Source of the DNA: Notamacropus eugenii
Taxonomy: Eukaryota; Chordata; Mammalia; Diprotodontia; Macropodidae
Length of the DNA: 64,000 nt
Direction of reading: 5' to 3'
NCBI RefSeq assembly: GCF_028372415.1
Contig: NC_092878.1
Span: forward strand, 136,642,750 to 136,706,749
The notes under the pieces were generated by a model. It ran no database searches. It was not told where the DNA came from and saw nothing but the letters and a program-made list of their open reading frames with translations. The translations under genes and the position numbers were made by a program. Below, one piece after another: positions 1 through 15,200 of the stretch. Every line of letters starts with the position of its first letter. Positions within the stretch are counted from its first letter, which is position 1.

Positions 1-112
1 GAAATCAAATTTAAATGCAGTCCACTCTGCTTTTGAAGAGGCTTTGGTTCAGCTCCCAAATCTCGATTGCTTGACGCAGTCTCCTATGAAAGAATACTCA
101 GAAGGTGTCTTC
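1..112 (-). other. EIF4E: EIF4E 3' UTR, proximal part
   Basis: This is transcribed sequence directly after the EIF4E stop codon (113-115, minus strand). It runs off the left edge. No poly(A) signal is visible in these 112 bases on the minus strand, so the mRNA end lies outside the window. Confidence 0.9.
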
Positions 113-227
113 TTAAACAACAAACCTATTTTTAGTGGTGGAGCCGCTCTTAGTAGCTGTGTCTGCATGGGACTGATAACCAATCACTATCTTTGGAGGA
201 AGTCCTAACCTTTCCTTGTATACCTTC
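113..227 (-). CDS. EIF4E: EIF4E exon 7 (terminal coding exon)
   Basis: Encodes residues 180 (last base) to 217, ending in the conserved tail STTKNRFVV and a TAA stop at 113-115. It contains Ser209, the Mnk1/2 phosphorylation site. The acceptor CAG is at 228-230 with a pyrimidine tract upstream. The second codon gives Lys181, where human eIF4E has Arg as far as I recall; this is a conservative change. Confidence 0.97.
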
Positions 228-3200
228 CTGAAAAGGGGAAAAAAAAAAAAGGATGTCATTACTTTTGTATCCACAGACAGGCATTTTATGTATCATTATT
301 CTTCCAGGCAAGAATATATACTAAAAACAGAGAATAAAACAGACAAATGCATGCATTTTCTTCTTTCATTTATTGATTCATGTTTATACTTTAACTTCTC
401 ATGCTGATTATTTCTGTTTCATATCAATCTGCTCAATTTTATCAATAGGTAAGAACAAGCAAGCAAAATCACAGTGCCCTGGAAGATGTACAGAGTGCTT
501 TTTCCTCACAATAATCTTGTAAAGCAGGTAGCCCAAGTATTATTATCCCTCTTTCACAAAAGAGGAAAATAAGGCAGCTAATAAGTGACCAAATTTAAAC
601 CCAGTTTCTTGTCTCCAAATTTAGTGCTATGATAAACACATCAGCAGAGTAAGCAATACTCTAGACAAGAATTTATTTGTATGAAAATGATCTATCAGGG
701 AAAAATGGACAGACAAAACAGCACAAAGAAAAAATACATATGAGCCATCAAGTGCTTTATATGTGGTTCAAAATACAAAAATTCTTAAAATATTGCTCCT
801 TGACAAAGCACCTTCTGAAGAACTAGATTAATAATTTTGTAAAACATTTTGTTGAAACAAAGGTCTTTTTCATTGCCATATGGTATGACACCCATCTTCT
901 TGAGAAAAGGTGTATCTCTTGAGAAAATGTGGCTATTTGGAGTATTGTTCCACCATACCATACCTCTCATATTTAAGGTTCTTTAGCTACAGAAGAAATA
1001 TATGTCTTAGGTTTTACTAAATTTATTAATGTATCAATAAAAAAGAATACCATCAAACAATGAAAGATGAAGAACAAAATCTTTCCTTGGAAAACTAAAC
1101 TAAGAAGTTCATATATAATCAGTTGAATTTCTAGGCAACTTGAAGGATCAAGAATTGGGGGAGAGGGGAAGCGTCACAATTATTCAGTTTCAAAAAAGCC
1201 AAACTGAGACGTCAGGAGGTTTAAAAAAAAAAAAAACCCAAACAAATAAAACAAAACAACCCAACTACTGCCATTTATTCAATTGTGATGGGACTTAATT
1301 ATTTGTGAGAAACTTAACATCATTTACTAGGCATGACTGAGGAGGATGAAGGATTGTTACATTTTTAGGTTACTTTTACAGGATGGGAATAAAAAGTTTT
1401 TTGCTTATAAAATTTGAAAATTTCTGGAATCCATGAGGTCAATTTAAACTAAGTGAAAAAAATTTACACACTAAAAGTATAAATAATATGCACAAATACA
1501 AAATACTTCAATGATACTACCACAATTTTTAACAAGATATATGTATAAAAACAAAAACTAAGACATATTCAATACACATGCAGCAAATACATTTATTATA
1601 AGGAGAATGTGGAGCTATGATTCTTTCAGTGTATGGAATGACTTGCATGGGAAGTGCCTTCACCTACGCAGAATGGCAAGTTGTTTATAACTTAGAATCT
1701 AAGAAAGGTGCATGAGAAACCAACTTGAACAGCTAGTGTGAGTCAGAAGCATAGCTCAAACCCAGGCCCATCTCACTTCAAGGCCTCTATGCATCAAGCC
1801 ATACTGCATCTCATTTACTTATTACTGGCTGTAAATATAAAAGGCTAGCCTAAATAAATATTCTTATTGAATTTTTAAAAGCTAATAGTAATAAATTTAG
1901 TAATATAATAAATAGCAATATTCAATATTTAATAAAGTAATAATAGTATTACTTTAAATGTGTCTATAACACAGAATGCCCAAAGAGATAGTTATCATCA
2001 ATCTATAGCAACAATCAAAACTGAAAGTAATAAGCATTCTGAAGGAAAATCTAGCATGAAACCTGTCCATATTTTGGTCTCCTTGATTACCCCCCTTACT
2101 TTCCCCTCTCATTCACCCTTAAATACCCCCAAACTAAGAATCATGTTTTGTGTGTGTGTGTGTATGATTTTTTCAGAATATCAAGAGTCACTGACTTTAA
2201 AAGCATAATAACTGATACTAAATATAAGTGTGGAAAAGCATTGGTGAACAAAATTTTGTTATAACAGCACTCCACACAGTGGCAGAACATTATAGTGAAT
2301 CAAAGTGAAAGATTAATGTTTTATTACTGGACACAGAGAAACACTACTTATAAGAGTCAGAACAGTCAAGAGTGAGAATAGAGCCATGTACTAGTGAAAA
2401 CAAGAATGCAAATTCTTAAAAATTTAAATGAAAATTGTTCATGAAAGCCAATGGAAAGCACTGACATACTCCAAGGTCACATATCTAAGTTAATTCTCAA
2501 GGGACAGATAAAAATTTGCTTCCTCATCCTTTAATAACCTAGCAATATTAATATTTTGAAATGTGGCTTACCCTATATGTGTAACAGCATCTCTGTTTTC
2601 ACACTCAGTAGTCCATATTGCTATCTTATCGCCTTTAGCTCTAACATTAACAACAGCTCCACACACATCATCACTGTAGTCATCAAATGACTCCCCAATA
2701 AGGCACAGCAGCTAACAAAGAAAAAAAGTCCATAACAAATTACGCCAAGATCAATAGGTCTTCAAACTTTAAGCCAACTTTTACCAAGTGTCTGCCCTGT
2801 AAAGAGCAAAGCTCACTTGATAGATACTCTGATACTCCACTGCTGTTAAATTAGTCCTTAATTTTGTCATTCAGTGTAATTCTTCAGATGACTAAGAAAC
2901 AGATGAAATTCAACTCGCATGAAAACCTGTTACAGATAAACTACTAGTTTCTCTGACTCTTTAAGGAAGAGTCAAGAACATTTATATTTATGTAGCAGGC
3001 AAGATAGTTAACATGTTTCAAAACTTTTACTAGGTAGGTTACAAATTAACATAAGAATATGCTATTCCCGTGATGTTAGAAAAAGTAAAAAGTTTGTTTT
3101 TTTTTAAACTGGGGTTTAAACTGCTTTCAATTGATAAGACTCTTGGCTATCTCAACTACGTAACAAAGAAATAATTAGACTATGAAGTGAAAAGCCAAGA

Positions 3201-6200
3201 GCTAAGACCAAAATGTCTAAATATGCAAATTACCTATCATGACGCCCTAACTACATCTCTTAGAAAAAAAAAAAGATAAGCTATCTTTGTTAAAGGCAAA
3301 GTATATTCTCATCACTTAGAATACTTAGGGTGATTCACTAATCAAGCAAACATACTTCCTAAAATGTATTAGCTCCAAGGATTATATTAGCCAATATACT
3401 GGTATATTAGCAATTACTCACATTTTCCCACATGCATGTTTCTTATTATCTTTTCAAGCAAGGGAAAGACACAATTTAATGAAAATATTGTTTCCAAAGC
3501 ATTGAATATCACCAGTACTCTAAACTGCCTCTTGAAAAATTATCTGTAATTTAAAAATCTTACTGTCTCTAGCCAAAAGCGATCAAGGTCACTTCGTCTC
3601 TGCTGTTTGTTTAATGTAATTAGCCATCGTCCTCCTCGTTTGTTTTTTTCATCTTCCCACATAGGCTCGATCCCATCCTGTGAAATTAAAGGACAGATTA
3701 TCAGACACTATTTCAAAAAATGATTACTGGAGTTCAAACCAAAAATAGCAACTCCCTGCCATGTAGTTTTGCAAACAAAACCTCCTTTTGTCTCAATCTC
3801 AGTAATCTCCATAAATATTCCCATCCATTAATGCACAATCCCTTGAAACTGTAGCACCATTATATACTACCATTTAGGATAAAGATATTAGTTCCTTATT
3901 TCTAAACTATACCTATAAAAACCACGTGGCAACGCATATGTGCATAATATCAGCATATTGTCAGGTCAGGTTTCAAAGGAGTTCTTAGCTTAAAAAATGA
4001 TTCATGTCCACTTAATTTTAAAGTCAGCAATTAATAAGTCATACCTTAAACAGTGAGTAGTCACAGCCAGGCATTAAATTACTAGACAGCTGGATATGGT
4101 TGTATAAACTATGTAAAAGAAAATGACAGTTATGAACAAAAGAAAATGATACATAGTTAAGTTTTAAGTACCACCTTTATAGACTATGATGAAAACACAG
4201 GACAAAAAGACAGATATTTAAAAATTCATACTTATCCATTTAAATGGGTTTATTAATCAGATTTTCATTTCTGAATGAAGTTCAAGAATTTTCTTTTGAT
4301 AGTATGAACCGTTCTTGATGTAAAGTGTCTAATGTTTCTTTAACACCAAATATCAACTTATCACAACTAACCTAACTTGATTTACTGTTATAGGAACAGT
4401 GGGGTATATGAGTTTATATGACTATGAAGGCTTAAAGATTTAAGTAAAATGAACTATTTAGCTTGGAGCAGAAGAGAGTCACACAGTGCCTTAATTCCTG
4501 TTTTTAAATGTGTGATGTAGAATCAAACTCTCACCAGATGAAAGAGATCTCAGAGCCCATCTAATTCACAGATGTCTAGCTGGGAACCCCTGCTACAATA
4601 GCCCTAACAAATAGTCACCCAGATTTTGCTTTGAAAACCACCCCTTTGCTGAATGCCCCTTCACACCTGCCAAATCATCTAATTACACCTCTGAATAGTC
4701 TTACTTGTTAAGAAGTTTTCTCTTTGAAAAATGAGACATTAATGCACTATTATTGGTGGGGTTGTGACCTGATTCAACAATTCTGTACGACAATTTGGAA
4801 CTATACCCAAAGGGCTATAAAACCTTGCACGCCCTTTTACCTAACAATATGACTTCCTAGGGCTGTATCTAAGAAGATAAAAAGCAAATAGGAAAAGGAC
4901 CTTTACATACAAAAACATGTATAGCAGCTTTTTTTCTGTTGACAAAGAATTGGAAATAGAGGGGATGTCATCAATTGGTGTAATATGTGATTGTGATAGA
5001 ATATTATTGTGCTATAAGAAATGATAAGCAGGATATTCTCAGAAAAACCTGGAAAGACTGAAGCAAAGTGGCATGTATTGTGTACAAAGTAACAGCAATA
5101 GTGTACGATGATCAGCTGTGAATGACTTAGCTATTTCAGCAATGCAAGGACTTAGGATGAGAATGCTGCCCACTCTCAGAGAAAGAACTGGTGGTGTCTG
5201 AATATGGACTGAAGCATTTTTTTTTACTTTATTTTTCTTAGGTTTTTTTTTTTTAGAACAACATGACTAATGCACATAGCTGGTGTGCATGACTACACAT
5301 TTATCACCTATATGAAATTGCTTGCCTTCTCAATGGGGGGAGGGCAGATGGAAGGGGAGAGAATCGGGAACTCAAAAGTTTTAAAAACAAATGTGTTTTT
5401 ACATGTAACTGAGGAAAAACAAAACACTAAACATGAAGGCTTGTTTCTAAATTTGTTTCCGCAGCATTCACAAATTGTTCCGAGCTCTTTCCTGATGCCT
5501 GGACAAATCTGTCCACAATCTCCTTCCATATGGCAGTCTTGCAAATACTTAAAGTCATTTCCTGACCAAATCTTCTCTACTTCAGGCTAAATATGTTCAG
5601 ATTCTTCAACTGATCCTTTATACAGAGTAATCTCTAGGCCCCTCACCATCCTTCTCAACCTTTTGTAGATGCTCTCTAGGCTCTGTCCACGTTCATCCCA
5701 AAATGTGCCACATGGAAGTGAAAATGATCATTTCTACGTAGCCTGACCAATGGGACATAACAGAACTGTAGGTAATCTGCATTATTCTGGACACTGGTGC
5801 TCTTCATGTAGCCTAAGTCTGCATTCCTTTTTGCCTGTCACGTCATACTGCTGAGATAAGGATTAACTTTACAAGAGGACGCTGAGTCCTAATTTAGCAA
5901 TACTCTATGTTAGGAGAAAGCGCAAGAAATAGGACACAAAATGAGGTATTTTGATGGACATAAGGAAAATTATCTTGAAAGTAAGGCAATAAGAACACCG
6001 AAATAGCACTCAATTCCCAAGGATATCCCAAACCAGAATAGAGAGTAGCCATCTGCGATGATGCAGGTACTCACTTCACTGGGAAAGAGGGGTTGGACTA
6101 TATGATCTCCTGACATCCCCCTTTCAATTTTACGATCCTGTCAATTATGGACTCCTACATGACAGTTTTGGGGAGGACATATTTCACACAAATTAAAAAT

Positions 6201-9200
6201 ACAAGTTATGCAGAAATGATGACTATAATATTAGGTTCATAACTTGATCTTAAGGTGGAAACTCTACATAAAGCTTTCAAACACTTAAATAACCTAAAAT
6301 TTTATTAGTGGAGACAGTCAACTCCCTCCACCGACAGAAACTGATCGGATGGTTGCTACGGCCTTAAATGACTCTTTGGTAAAACTGTTCAAGCATCTCT
6401 CTACCCCAGACAGGCTGGTCCATGAATGAGGGACAGAAACGGTCTGTCACCAGGCCTGTATTTTCCACCTTAATGGAGTCTGCTGGAACTTGCCCCTGCC
6501 AAATGAATCAAGGTTACCTCCATGTCAGGATGAGCCAGCACTGAAGAATCAGTTTCAGGTGGGTTTCCTCCAAAAATTTAACTTAGAGGAAAATGCCTCC
6601 AGGAAAGAAGGAACAGACACTGTTCTATTTGTTTCTCTAGACAGTTTAGACAAGTCTAAGACAAGAGTTTTGGCAATTTATGGTTCCTATGTCACTTCTG
6701 GGTGAGATGTTGTCCTGGAAGTGATAGGGCCCTTGTAACTGTGACAGGCATAAACACTGCTACGCTTTCTAACAACCTCTATCCTTTTTCCTCTGCCACA
6801 CGAACTGAGCAATAAAGTGTTATCAGAGCACTGTGTCCAAATTAACACTCTACCTTTCTAAGTAAAGAACTACATTACTTGCTACAGTGGCGCTCCTCAA
6901 GTAGCTTAAGGGAATAAAATATATTCCCCTTTCTTCTACCTGCCCATTCATGAGTATGAACCTTCTTACTTAAAGGAATCTTGGAAAACCCACCACAATC
7001 TGAGAAAGTCAACTGCTTGGTCCCAACAATACATGGCCCTACGGCCACACCTGCTGGCCTCTCCAGTTGAGTAAATTAATGAAAAGCAGAGAAGGAAAAC
7101 TATGTGGTTAACAGATAAGTCATCAAAGGATATAAAAGTTTCCAAAAGAAGAAATATAAACTATCAACAGCCACATAAAAAAATGCTTCAAATCTAGCAG
7201 AAATTAAAACTCTTTGGATATCCATCAAAATGGCAAAGATGACAACACACAGAAATAGTCAATACTTAATAAATACAAGTTAGTGAAACTGTGGTTTGGT
7301 CCCAAAGTTTTGGGGGGGAGAAAAAACTGAAATTATGAAAAAACAGGCACTGAATTTTGACTTTCACTCAGTATTTTTATTCCTAGGTACATACCCTAAA
7401 GGAAGTCACGAACCAAAAGAAAAGTTCATATACACACACATCTATATATATATGCAAGTATATGTATGTATATCTCAAAATATTTGTAGTAGAATTTTTG
7501 TGACTGTGTGGTAAGTGAGGAAAAAAAAAATCAGAAAGTGTTAATAAATAGAGGAAAGTGAACATGGAGGAGGACTGCACCAAGAGAAACCCCTCAGTAG
7601 CTAAATTCCTCCAGAAGACCATTTACTTGCTCCCTCTCCTCTCCCTTTTTAAAAAATTTATTTGACTTTTCCTCTCACTTTCTTAACTCTCAGCATTCTG
7701 GCTTCTGACCTCATCATTAAACTTTAAATTGCTCCCTCCAAAATTATCAAAGATCTTTAACTAACACATCTAGAAGTCTTTTCTCAATGCTGATTCCTCC
7801 TCTTCTTGTTTTCTTGATACTGCTCTACCTTGGCATGCCTTCTATCTGTCTGACTGCTCCTTCTCAGTCTCCTTTGTAGGATCTTCATCCAGGTCACACC
7901 TGTGAATGGTGAATGTCCCCTAGGGTTCGGTCCTGGGCTCTCTTCTCCCTCTATATTATTTCAGATCCCATCAGCTTCCATGGATTCAATTATCATTTCT
8001 GTTCAGGTGATTTTCAAATCTCTATCTCTAGTCCTAACTCTTGTCCTAACCTCCAGTCTCTCACCTCCAAATATCTATTAGACATGTCCACAGTTGGAAG
8101 TCCCACAGATATCTTGAACTCTCAACATGTCCAAAACTGAACTCATTATCTTTTCCATTTCAAATGTTTCTCTTTTCCTAACTTCATCATTGTCGCCCAG
8201 ACTTAAAGCCTGACTCTCATCCAATCAGCTGTCAAAACCTGTCAATTCTGCTTTTGCAAAACTTCTGCTATAAGCCTGCTCTGCCATTGTTGCCATCTTG
8301 GCATAGGTCCTCAGCATTTCATGCCTGGACTACTCTACCAGCCCTACCTCAAGTCTCCTTGACTCAGTCTATCTTCTACTCATGTCCCTATTCAATAAAC
8401 TCCAATAGCTCTCCATAGCTTCCTGGATCAAATACAAAATCCTGTTTCACATTCAGAGTTCTTCCAAACCTGGCTGCCTCTTACCTTTCCAGCCTTTTTA
8501 TACCTTACTCCCACACACTCCGTGATTCAGTGTCACTGGATCCTTGCTGTTTCTCACACAAGACACTTCAGCTCCCAAGTCTGTTATTTTCACTGACTGT
8601 CCAATGACATAAAATGTTCTCCACCTTCATCTCTGCTGACTGTCTTCCTCTAATCCCGGCTAAAAGCCCATCTTCTACAGGAAGCTTTTCTGATGCCCTT
8701 TTAACTCTAGTGTCTTCCTTCTGTTGTTAAATTTATCTTTTTCATATGTAGTTGTCTGCACATTATCTCCTCTTCAGACTGAGCTTCCTGACAGCAGGGA
8801 CTATCTTTTGTCTTTCTTTGTATCTCAACACTTACCATAGTATCTAGCACATACAGGCATTCAATAAATGCTTGTGGTAGAAGGGGAGGGTCAATGGAGT
8901 GGATTGTCAAGAAATAAAGAAGATTTAACATAAGACTTGGCTTAAAGAGAAAATGATGATAAACAGTTCATTTTCAAAATTGTTTTATATACTGAAAATG
9001 GAATGTTGCTTTCTATGCAGATATGGATCTGAGGAAAACTTTGGTTACAGCTTCAGAAAAATTGTATACTTGCACTGAACAGGTCAAAATATGAAAATAA
9101 GTTTAAAGGCTCTTATTTAAGATGCTCTGTAGTTTACAAAGATTTTCCTCAACAATTCAGTGAAATATTTAGGGAAAGTATTCTCACATTAAAGATAAAA

Positions 9201-12200
9201 AAGCTAAAACTCAAAAAGGCTAAGTATTTTGCCTAGTCAAACAGGATGCAGGTGGCAGAACAGGGCCTAGCACCAGGTCTTCAGGCTCCTGTACTTCTTC
9301 CATTATGCCACGATGAGGAGAGAGAACAGTGAGATAAAAAAGACGCTGAGTTTATTTGGAATAAATGGTATAATAGCAACATGGTATAATAGCAGCGAAC
9401 TTTTCAAATACTTTTTTTGTTTTCTCTGCATAAGTAGAAAGAGCCTTTCAGGCTAGGAAAGACAGAATACAAATAAATGGTTAGCAGAGAGAGAAGAATA
9501 GTGGTTAGGTGGGTTAAGAACTGTGTCACAAACACAAAATTTTGACCTCTCCAGATGGTGGAAGTAACACAGGGATTTTCCTTGTCCAAAATTTTAAACA
9601 ATGACTTGGATGACAGCATGTGTGACGTGCTCATCAAATCTGAACATGACAAGTTGTGACTAAAAGGTATCATTTCAAATGAGGCAATCAAGAGAGAAAA
9701 AAACATCCTGACAGGCTAAAATGACAGGATGACGATAACATGTGAAGACATGGTTAAAGAGTGAAATCCAGTATCTGGATAAAAACAGTAACTGTACACT
9801 ATAACAGCAAGATAGTTAGAAAGCACTATGTGAAAAAATACCTAACTGAATAAAAGAGAAATACTATACATCCACCAAGAATTGTAGAAAATATGTCCTT
9901 GATAAATCAAAAGAAAACAGGATAAAGGGATTATTATTTACTACATAAACCTTGAATGTGTCTAAGCAATTTGTTGGGAAACTTATTTAAAAGGGGAAGT
10001 AAAAGGAATAAGCATTTACATAGCACTCACTAGGGGCAAAGCAATGTGCCAAACACTTTATCAATTCCATCTCATTTCATTCTCACACAACAATGTAGGA
10101 GGCAAATACTGCTAAGTTCATTTCACATTTGAGCAAACTGAAGAAAATGGAAATCAAATGCGTTTCCCAGGGTCACAAAACTAGTAAATACTGGAGGTCA
10201 GATTTAAACTCAGGTCTTCCTGATTCCAGGTCAGTGTTCTAAACCTACAGCTCCTCACCTTAAAACAAAAACAACAAACTACATAAAGGAAAGAAAATGG
10301 ACTAGGGATTAATTATGGACAGATTACTTTATTCTACTGAACAAACAGAGGAAAAGTAATAAGGAATGTATCAAAATAAATCTGTTTTAAAACAATCCAA
10401 TGGAAAGAAAACTAACAAATGGTGAAAAGTTTATGGTAAATGTCAGATTAAAAATTGGGCAACTAACACAAAAGAATTATTAAAAATATGCAAAGGTAAA
10501 TTTCTTTAAATTTTTTAAAATAAATTAATTCTTTAGGTAGTCAAATGATATAAATGAAATGATCAATCACTCAAGAGAATACAAATTTTTAACAGTCATT
10601 TGAAAACATACACAATCTCAAAAATAATCAGGAGACAATTAGACTTCTGACATTCTATCTTACACATCAAATTATATGAAATATAATGCTGGCAGGGTTA
10701 TAGCCTTATACATTCATCCACTAAGAGTACAACTGAAAATCAATATTAATCTTTTGGGGGAAAAAAGTTGTTATAAAAAAAGGCATAAAAGTTATAATTA
10801 ATCTAATAATTTTATTGCTTAAACTATTGTTAAGATCCTGAGTTTTAACAAAATCAAAACAAAAAGGAGTTGCTACAAAATTTTCACAGGCATATTATTT
10901 CTAACTGCAAGAAAATTAGAAGAAATATACTATAAAATTATTATTTTCAAATACAAGGAATTGAGCTATGAAATACTACAAAATGGAAAATCAAAACCAA
11001 ATGAACTATACATAAGATTAGGTATGACTATTAAAAAGGGGGCGGGGAGCAATAGAGGAACTATCCTGATAGTCTTAAAAAACATGACTGAGAAAACTTA
11101 TGAAACTGATACTAAATTAATTTCACAATAATAAACATTTAGGAAATATTTATTTTTAAAAATGTTCATTTACATTAACTTATCTAAATGTAAATAGTTG
11201 TGCCTCACACATAACCCCCATGGAATTATTAAGAAAAAAAGAAAATATCTAAGGATTTTAATGGACTATAAGCTCAAAGAGTTAACAGGGTCACAGGGCA
11301 TTTAAAAGAGCTATCTGATATTAGAAGCACTCAAAGAATACAGCAGTACAGTTAACAAGGGTCACTGACAAGTTAGAAATTGTTCCTGGGTGAGGGATGA
11401 CCAGGATCCTGAAGGAGTCAAAATATCCCACATGAGCTTGATGGAGCTGAGAATGTTAAGCCTCAATAAAGATGAGAAGACTTGGGAGGAAAAGGAAAGC
11501 TGTCTTCAAACATGTGAAACATTATTGTGTAGAAAACAGATGAGGCTTATTTTTGCCTGGGACAAGAAGGTGAATTGTGTAATTTAAAGTGAGTAAGGCT
11601 TTAGTTTAACCTAAAGACTGAATTGTCTGGAGTGCAGATGGACATCTGTCACAAATGGGGTAGATGAGATTCTGGATCTGAGTAGGGATTGAATTCTATG
11701 TCCGGGACAAGGTTCTTTCCAATGCTAGGTTCCTTAGGGACCACATACAATTCCAAGGTGATAAGAATTCTTGATGTATTGATTAGTAGTAAACTAAAGT
11801 CCTACTCCAGTTTTATTTTGCTCAGTTGTTTGGCTTACAGTGAAAAGAATCAAGAAATATTTCATCATCTTTACCAGAATCTATACACAAGTACAAAAGA
11901 GAAAAAAAAATTATGGTCATTAACTTGGCTTCTCTAACAAGCTCGATCATTATTTTTCACTGAGGCAAAAAACAGGAATATATAAAGGATTGTAGATGAA
12001 GGGCAGCAGCACATGAGAAGGATTACAAGGGTGATTCAAACCACTAGGCATCCCCCACTTTGTTTCCCTCCTCTCCTTCCTAGAACTCCTAGTCATGAGG
12101 CAATATAGTGACAGGTTTTAATTACCATTGTCAAATATTTTCAGGTGCAGGAGGGAAAATGGTATAATACTCTTGTCAGGGGCTGAAAGTTTGCCAAGAA

Positions 12201-15200
12201 GGGAAGATTCCCAGGACTTCCATGTATAATTCTTAGGAAAGTAGGAAGGAGTTTTAATATTCACATTATTCAGATTACAAGACTGATTTAACTAATGGCT
12301 AATGACTCCAAACTACATAAAAATATGACCTATGATTATCATCATCATAAAAGCAAACTAATCTGTAATTTAAAAACTCCAAAATGAAAAAGATTACTTA
12401 CGCCCAGAAGTCCTCAACAGTATCAAACTTAGAGATCAGACGAAGGTTTGCTTGCCAAGTTTTGCTCTTATCATTTTTAAAAAACCAGAGCGCCCATCTA
12501 CAAATTAAGAAAAAAAAATTAACTCTGGAATTAGAGGTGAATGTAGTAAGGAAGATATACTTTTATTCCAAAAAGAGAATCTAATAGAGGAATTTTTTAC
12601 AAGAGTTACGGAAAATGAGATGTTGACTTTTGCACTAGAGATTAAGAATAAAGAGTTCTAGTCTATCCTAGAAATAGTGGCAATCTATCAAATTTCACAA
12701 ATATATGTTTATATATCATATAGCCTGTACCAAGACTATAATACAGCAATATTCTCAAACGTACAAAGAGCCATATTTTCCTTCAACTGTCCTTTTCTAG
12801 CTGACATTTCACAACTGATTCCCTCAATATAGAGGATCACGACATCATAGAATTGGTGTTAGCTCTCTTTCCATTCCAGCTTCTAATCTGTAATACATCA
12901 TAAAGAACAGTTAAGGAAAAGCTGATAGACAAATGAAGTGTGATTAATCAAGAACCTTAACTGTAAGCATAACAAGAAATACAACTCATTAAGAGTTTTT
13001 CTTCTGGTCATTCTGAGGCCCTTTTCAACGGGCTTTAAAGGTTTCCTGGATGTGCTTCACAGTCATCTGTAACTCGGAGGCAATTCTTTTTAGTCAAGAC
13101 TAGTCTTTGAAAGGTGCTCCTTATGAAAGGGTTGGGACCAGCTATAGCTGAGACTGCCAGTAAATTATTTTAGAAAAATTACTACTACTTTACATTTCAT
13201 TACTAAAAATTGTGTTAACTAAATTATTACAAGAGGGAAAAAAAGCTTATGGGAAAATGGGATTCAGTATGTGGAAGTTGTATAGGTGTACTACAAAGAG
13301 GCAGCATTTTAAGATTAATAGAGGTCCAGCCTTAGATTCAGCAAGACATCTGGGTTTAGGTCCTATCTCTTACATATAGATTACTAGCTGTATGGCCACA
13401 AGGCAAGTAACTTTAATCACTCCGTGATACAAAGAACTTTGCCAGACACACAATTTGATGATCTGCATCAACACTAATAGAAATCACAAATAAATCCTGT
13501 CCACAAAAGCATCAGCCTCACATTAATTAGGTGTCATTAAGTATTAAGAGCCTCTCATTAATGATACAAAGACTACTCTGACAGAGGTCATTAACCTGAA
13601 GTCATCATTCTTGAGTTTGACATACTCTTAGATTCAAGAGGCCTGGATTCAAGAAGTGTCAATCCTGACAGGAACAATTCTAAGTGAATGACCAGTTCCC
13701 TTCACCTCTCTGACTTATTTCCTCATCTATGAAATGGGGATAAAATGACCTACTTCAAAGAATTGCACCATATAATAAGGTGCAACATATGCAATTTATC
13801 AAGTCAGTTAGCTGATCCACAAATGTAAATAAACTCCCCATTCTCATTGAGTGTAGGAGAGTGGTATGTTATTATACATAAAAATTTCCCCATTCTTTTG
13901 AAGATACATTATAATTGAGGATCGGCAAAGACTACTTGATTTAGAACCTTGAATTAGGCATCTCATATTAAGGAACTGATGATACAAGGTGGACATGACT
14001 TTGAGGCCTAGACTCCATAAGAAATTGGATGTAATAGTAACAACACTGATAGTATTCCTTTTGTACTACCTTCAACAAATTATCAGTGACTTAAATAACA
14101 CACACATCGCCTGTTAAATAATAATAAATGCACGCTGACTTATTTGACTATACCACACTATCTCTTATCTTCCCAAATAACTAGTTCACTTCTAGATAAA
14201 AGGAGATGATACTTGTAGAATATATAGCACAGGTCCTGGCACATAGCAGGTGTTTAAAACACATTGCTTCCCCTGAATTACACCTTCCTTTGACTATCAG
14301 CTGTACATTGTTTTTTGTCTTTATCATAGTTTACCATATGGCATTTTTAATTGAATACCATCAACCGCTGAAATGTATGCTCTTTAAAGGCAAAATCAGT
14401 GCATTTTAAAAAATATTTGTATTTCCAACACTGCCAAAGTTAAAAAATGGGAAGAGTCAATCAACACTGGAGGGTACATGTGGAAAGACACATCACTAAC
14501 ACATTGTTAGAGGGTTGTTAACTTGTAAAAACCGTTCTGGAAAGCAATTTGGAACTATGCCACTAAAGGTCCTTTGATCCAGAGACTACATTAGCAGGCA
14601 TATATATCAAAGAGGTCATTAACAAAAAGGCTCCATAAATACCAAAATATGCACAGCAGCAACATTTTGGAACAATACAGAATTGTAAACAAAGAAAATA
14701 GTCACTGGGAAATTGCATGCAAATCGTTATACTTGAGTATAGTAGAAAAACGAGGAATACTTGTAAAGTGAAATAAGGGTGGAAAACCATACATACCTAT
14801 GGGCTAAAAAATAAACACAAAACAAATGAAACTGAATGCTATGAAATTATGACAAACAAGCATGGCCTCAAAGATGACATATACAAAGATATACAGCTTC
14901 CACTCTTCTCCTACTTGCTTAGGTTTGCAAGTATAAAAAATTGCATAAAATGTTCTTTTTAAAATATGTTGATTTTTATCTCTTCTTGTGTGGGTTTTTT
15001 GTTTTTGTTGTTATAACAGATGGCTTCTGTTATAAGACACAACTTTATGAAAAACACAGAAATGAAAATTTATTTTTAAAAATTGTGTTTCTAGTGCCTA
15101 GCAGGGGTACATAGTTCAGCTGAAAAATATTATGCACTATTTAAAATTAGCCATTTAAATGCATGTTCCACTGCACTCAAGTTATACATGGATCATGCAG

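Larger units (their letters stand above)
4109..12401 (-). other. EIF4E: EIF4E intron between exons 3 and 4
   Basis: About 8.3 kb holding L1 pieces, an L2 3' region, CR1/L3 fragments and MIR-like traces. Nothing gene-like is left once these are removed. The stretches 5,900-7,130 and 11,770-12,400 show no feature I recognise. Confidence 0.8.
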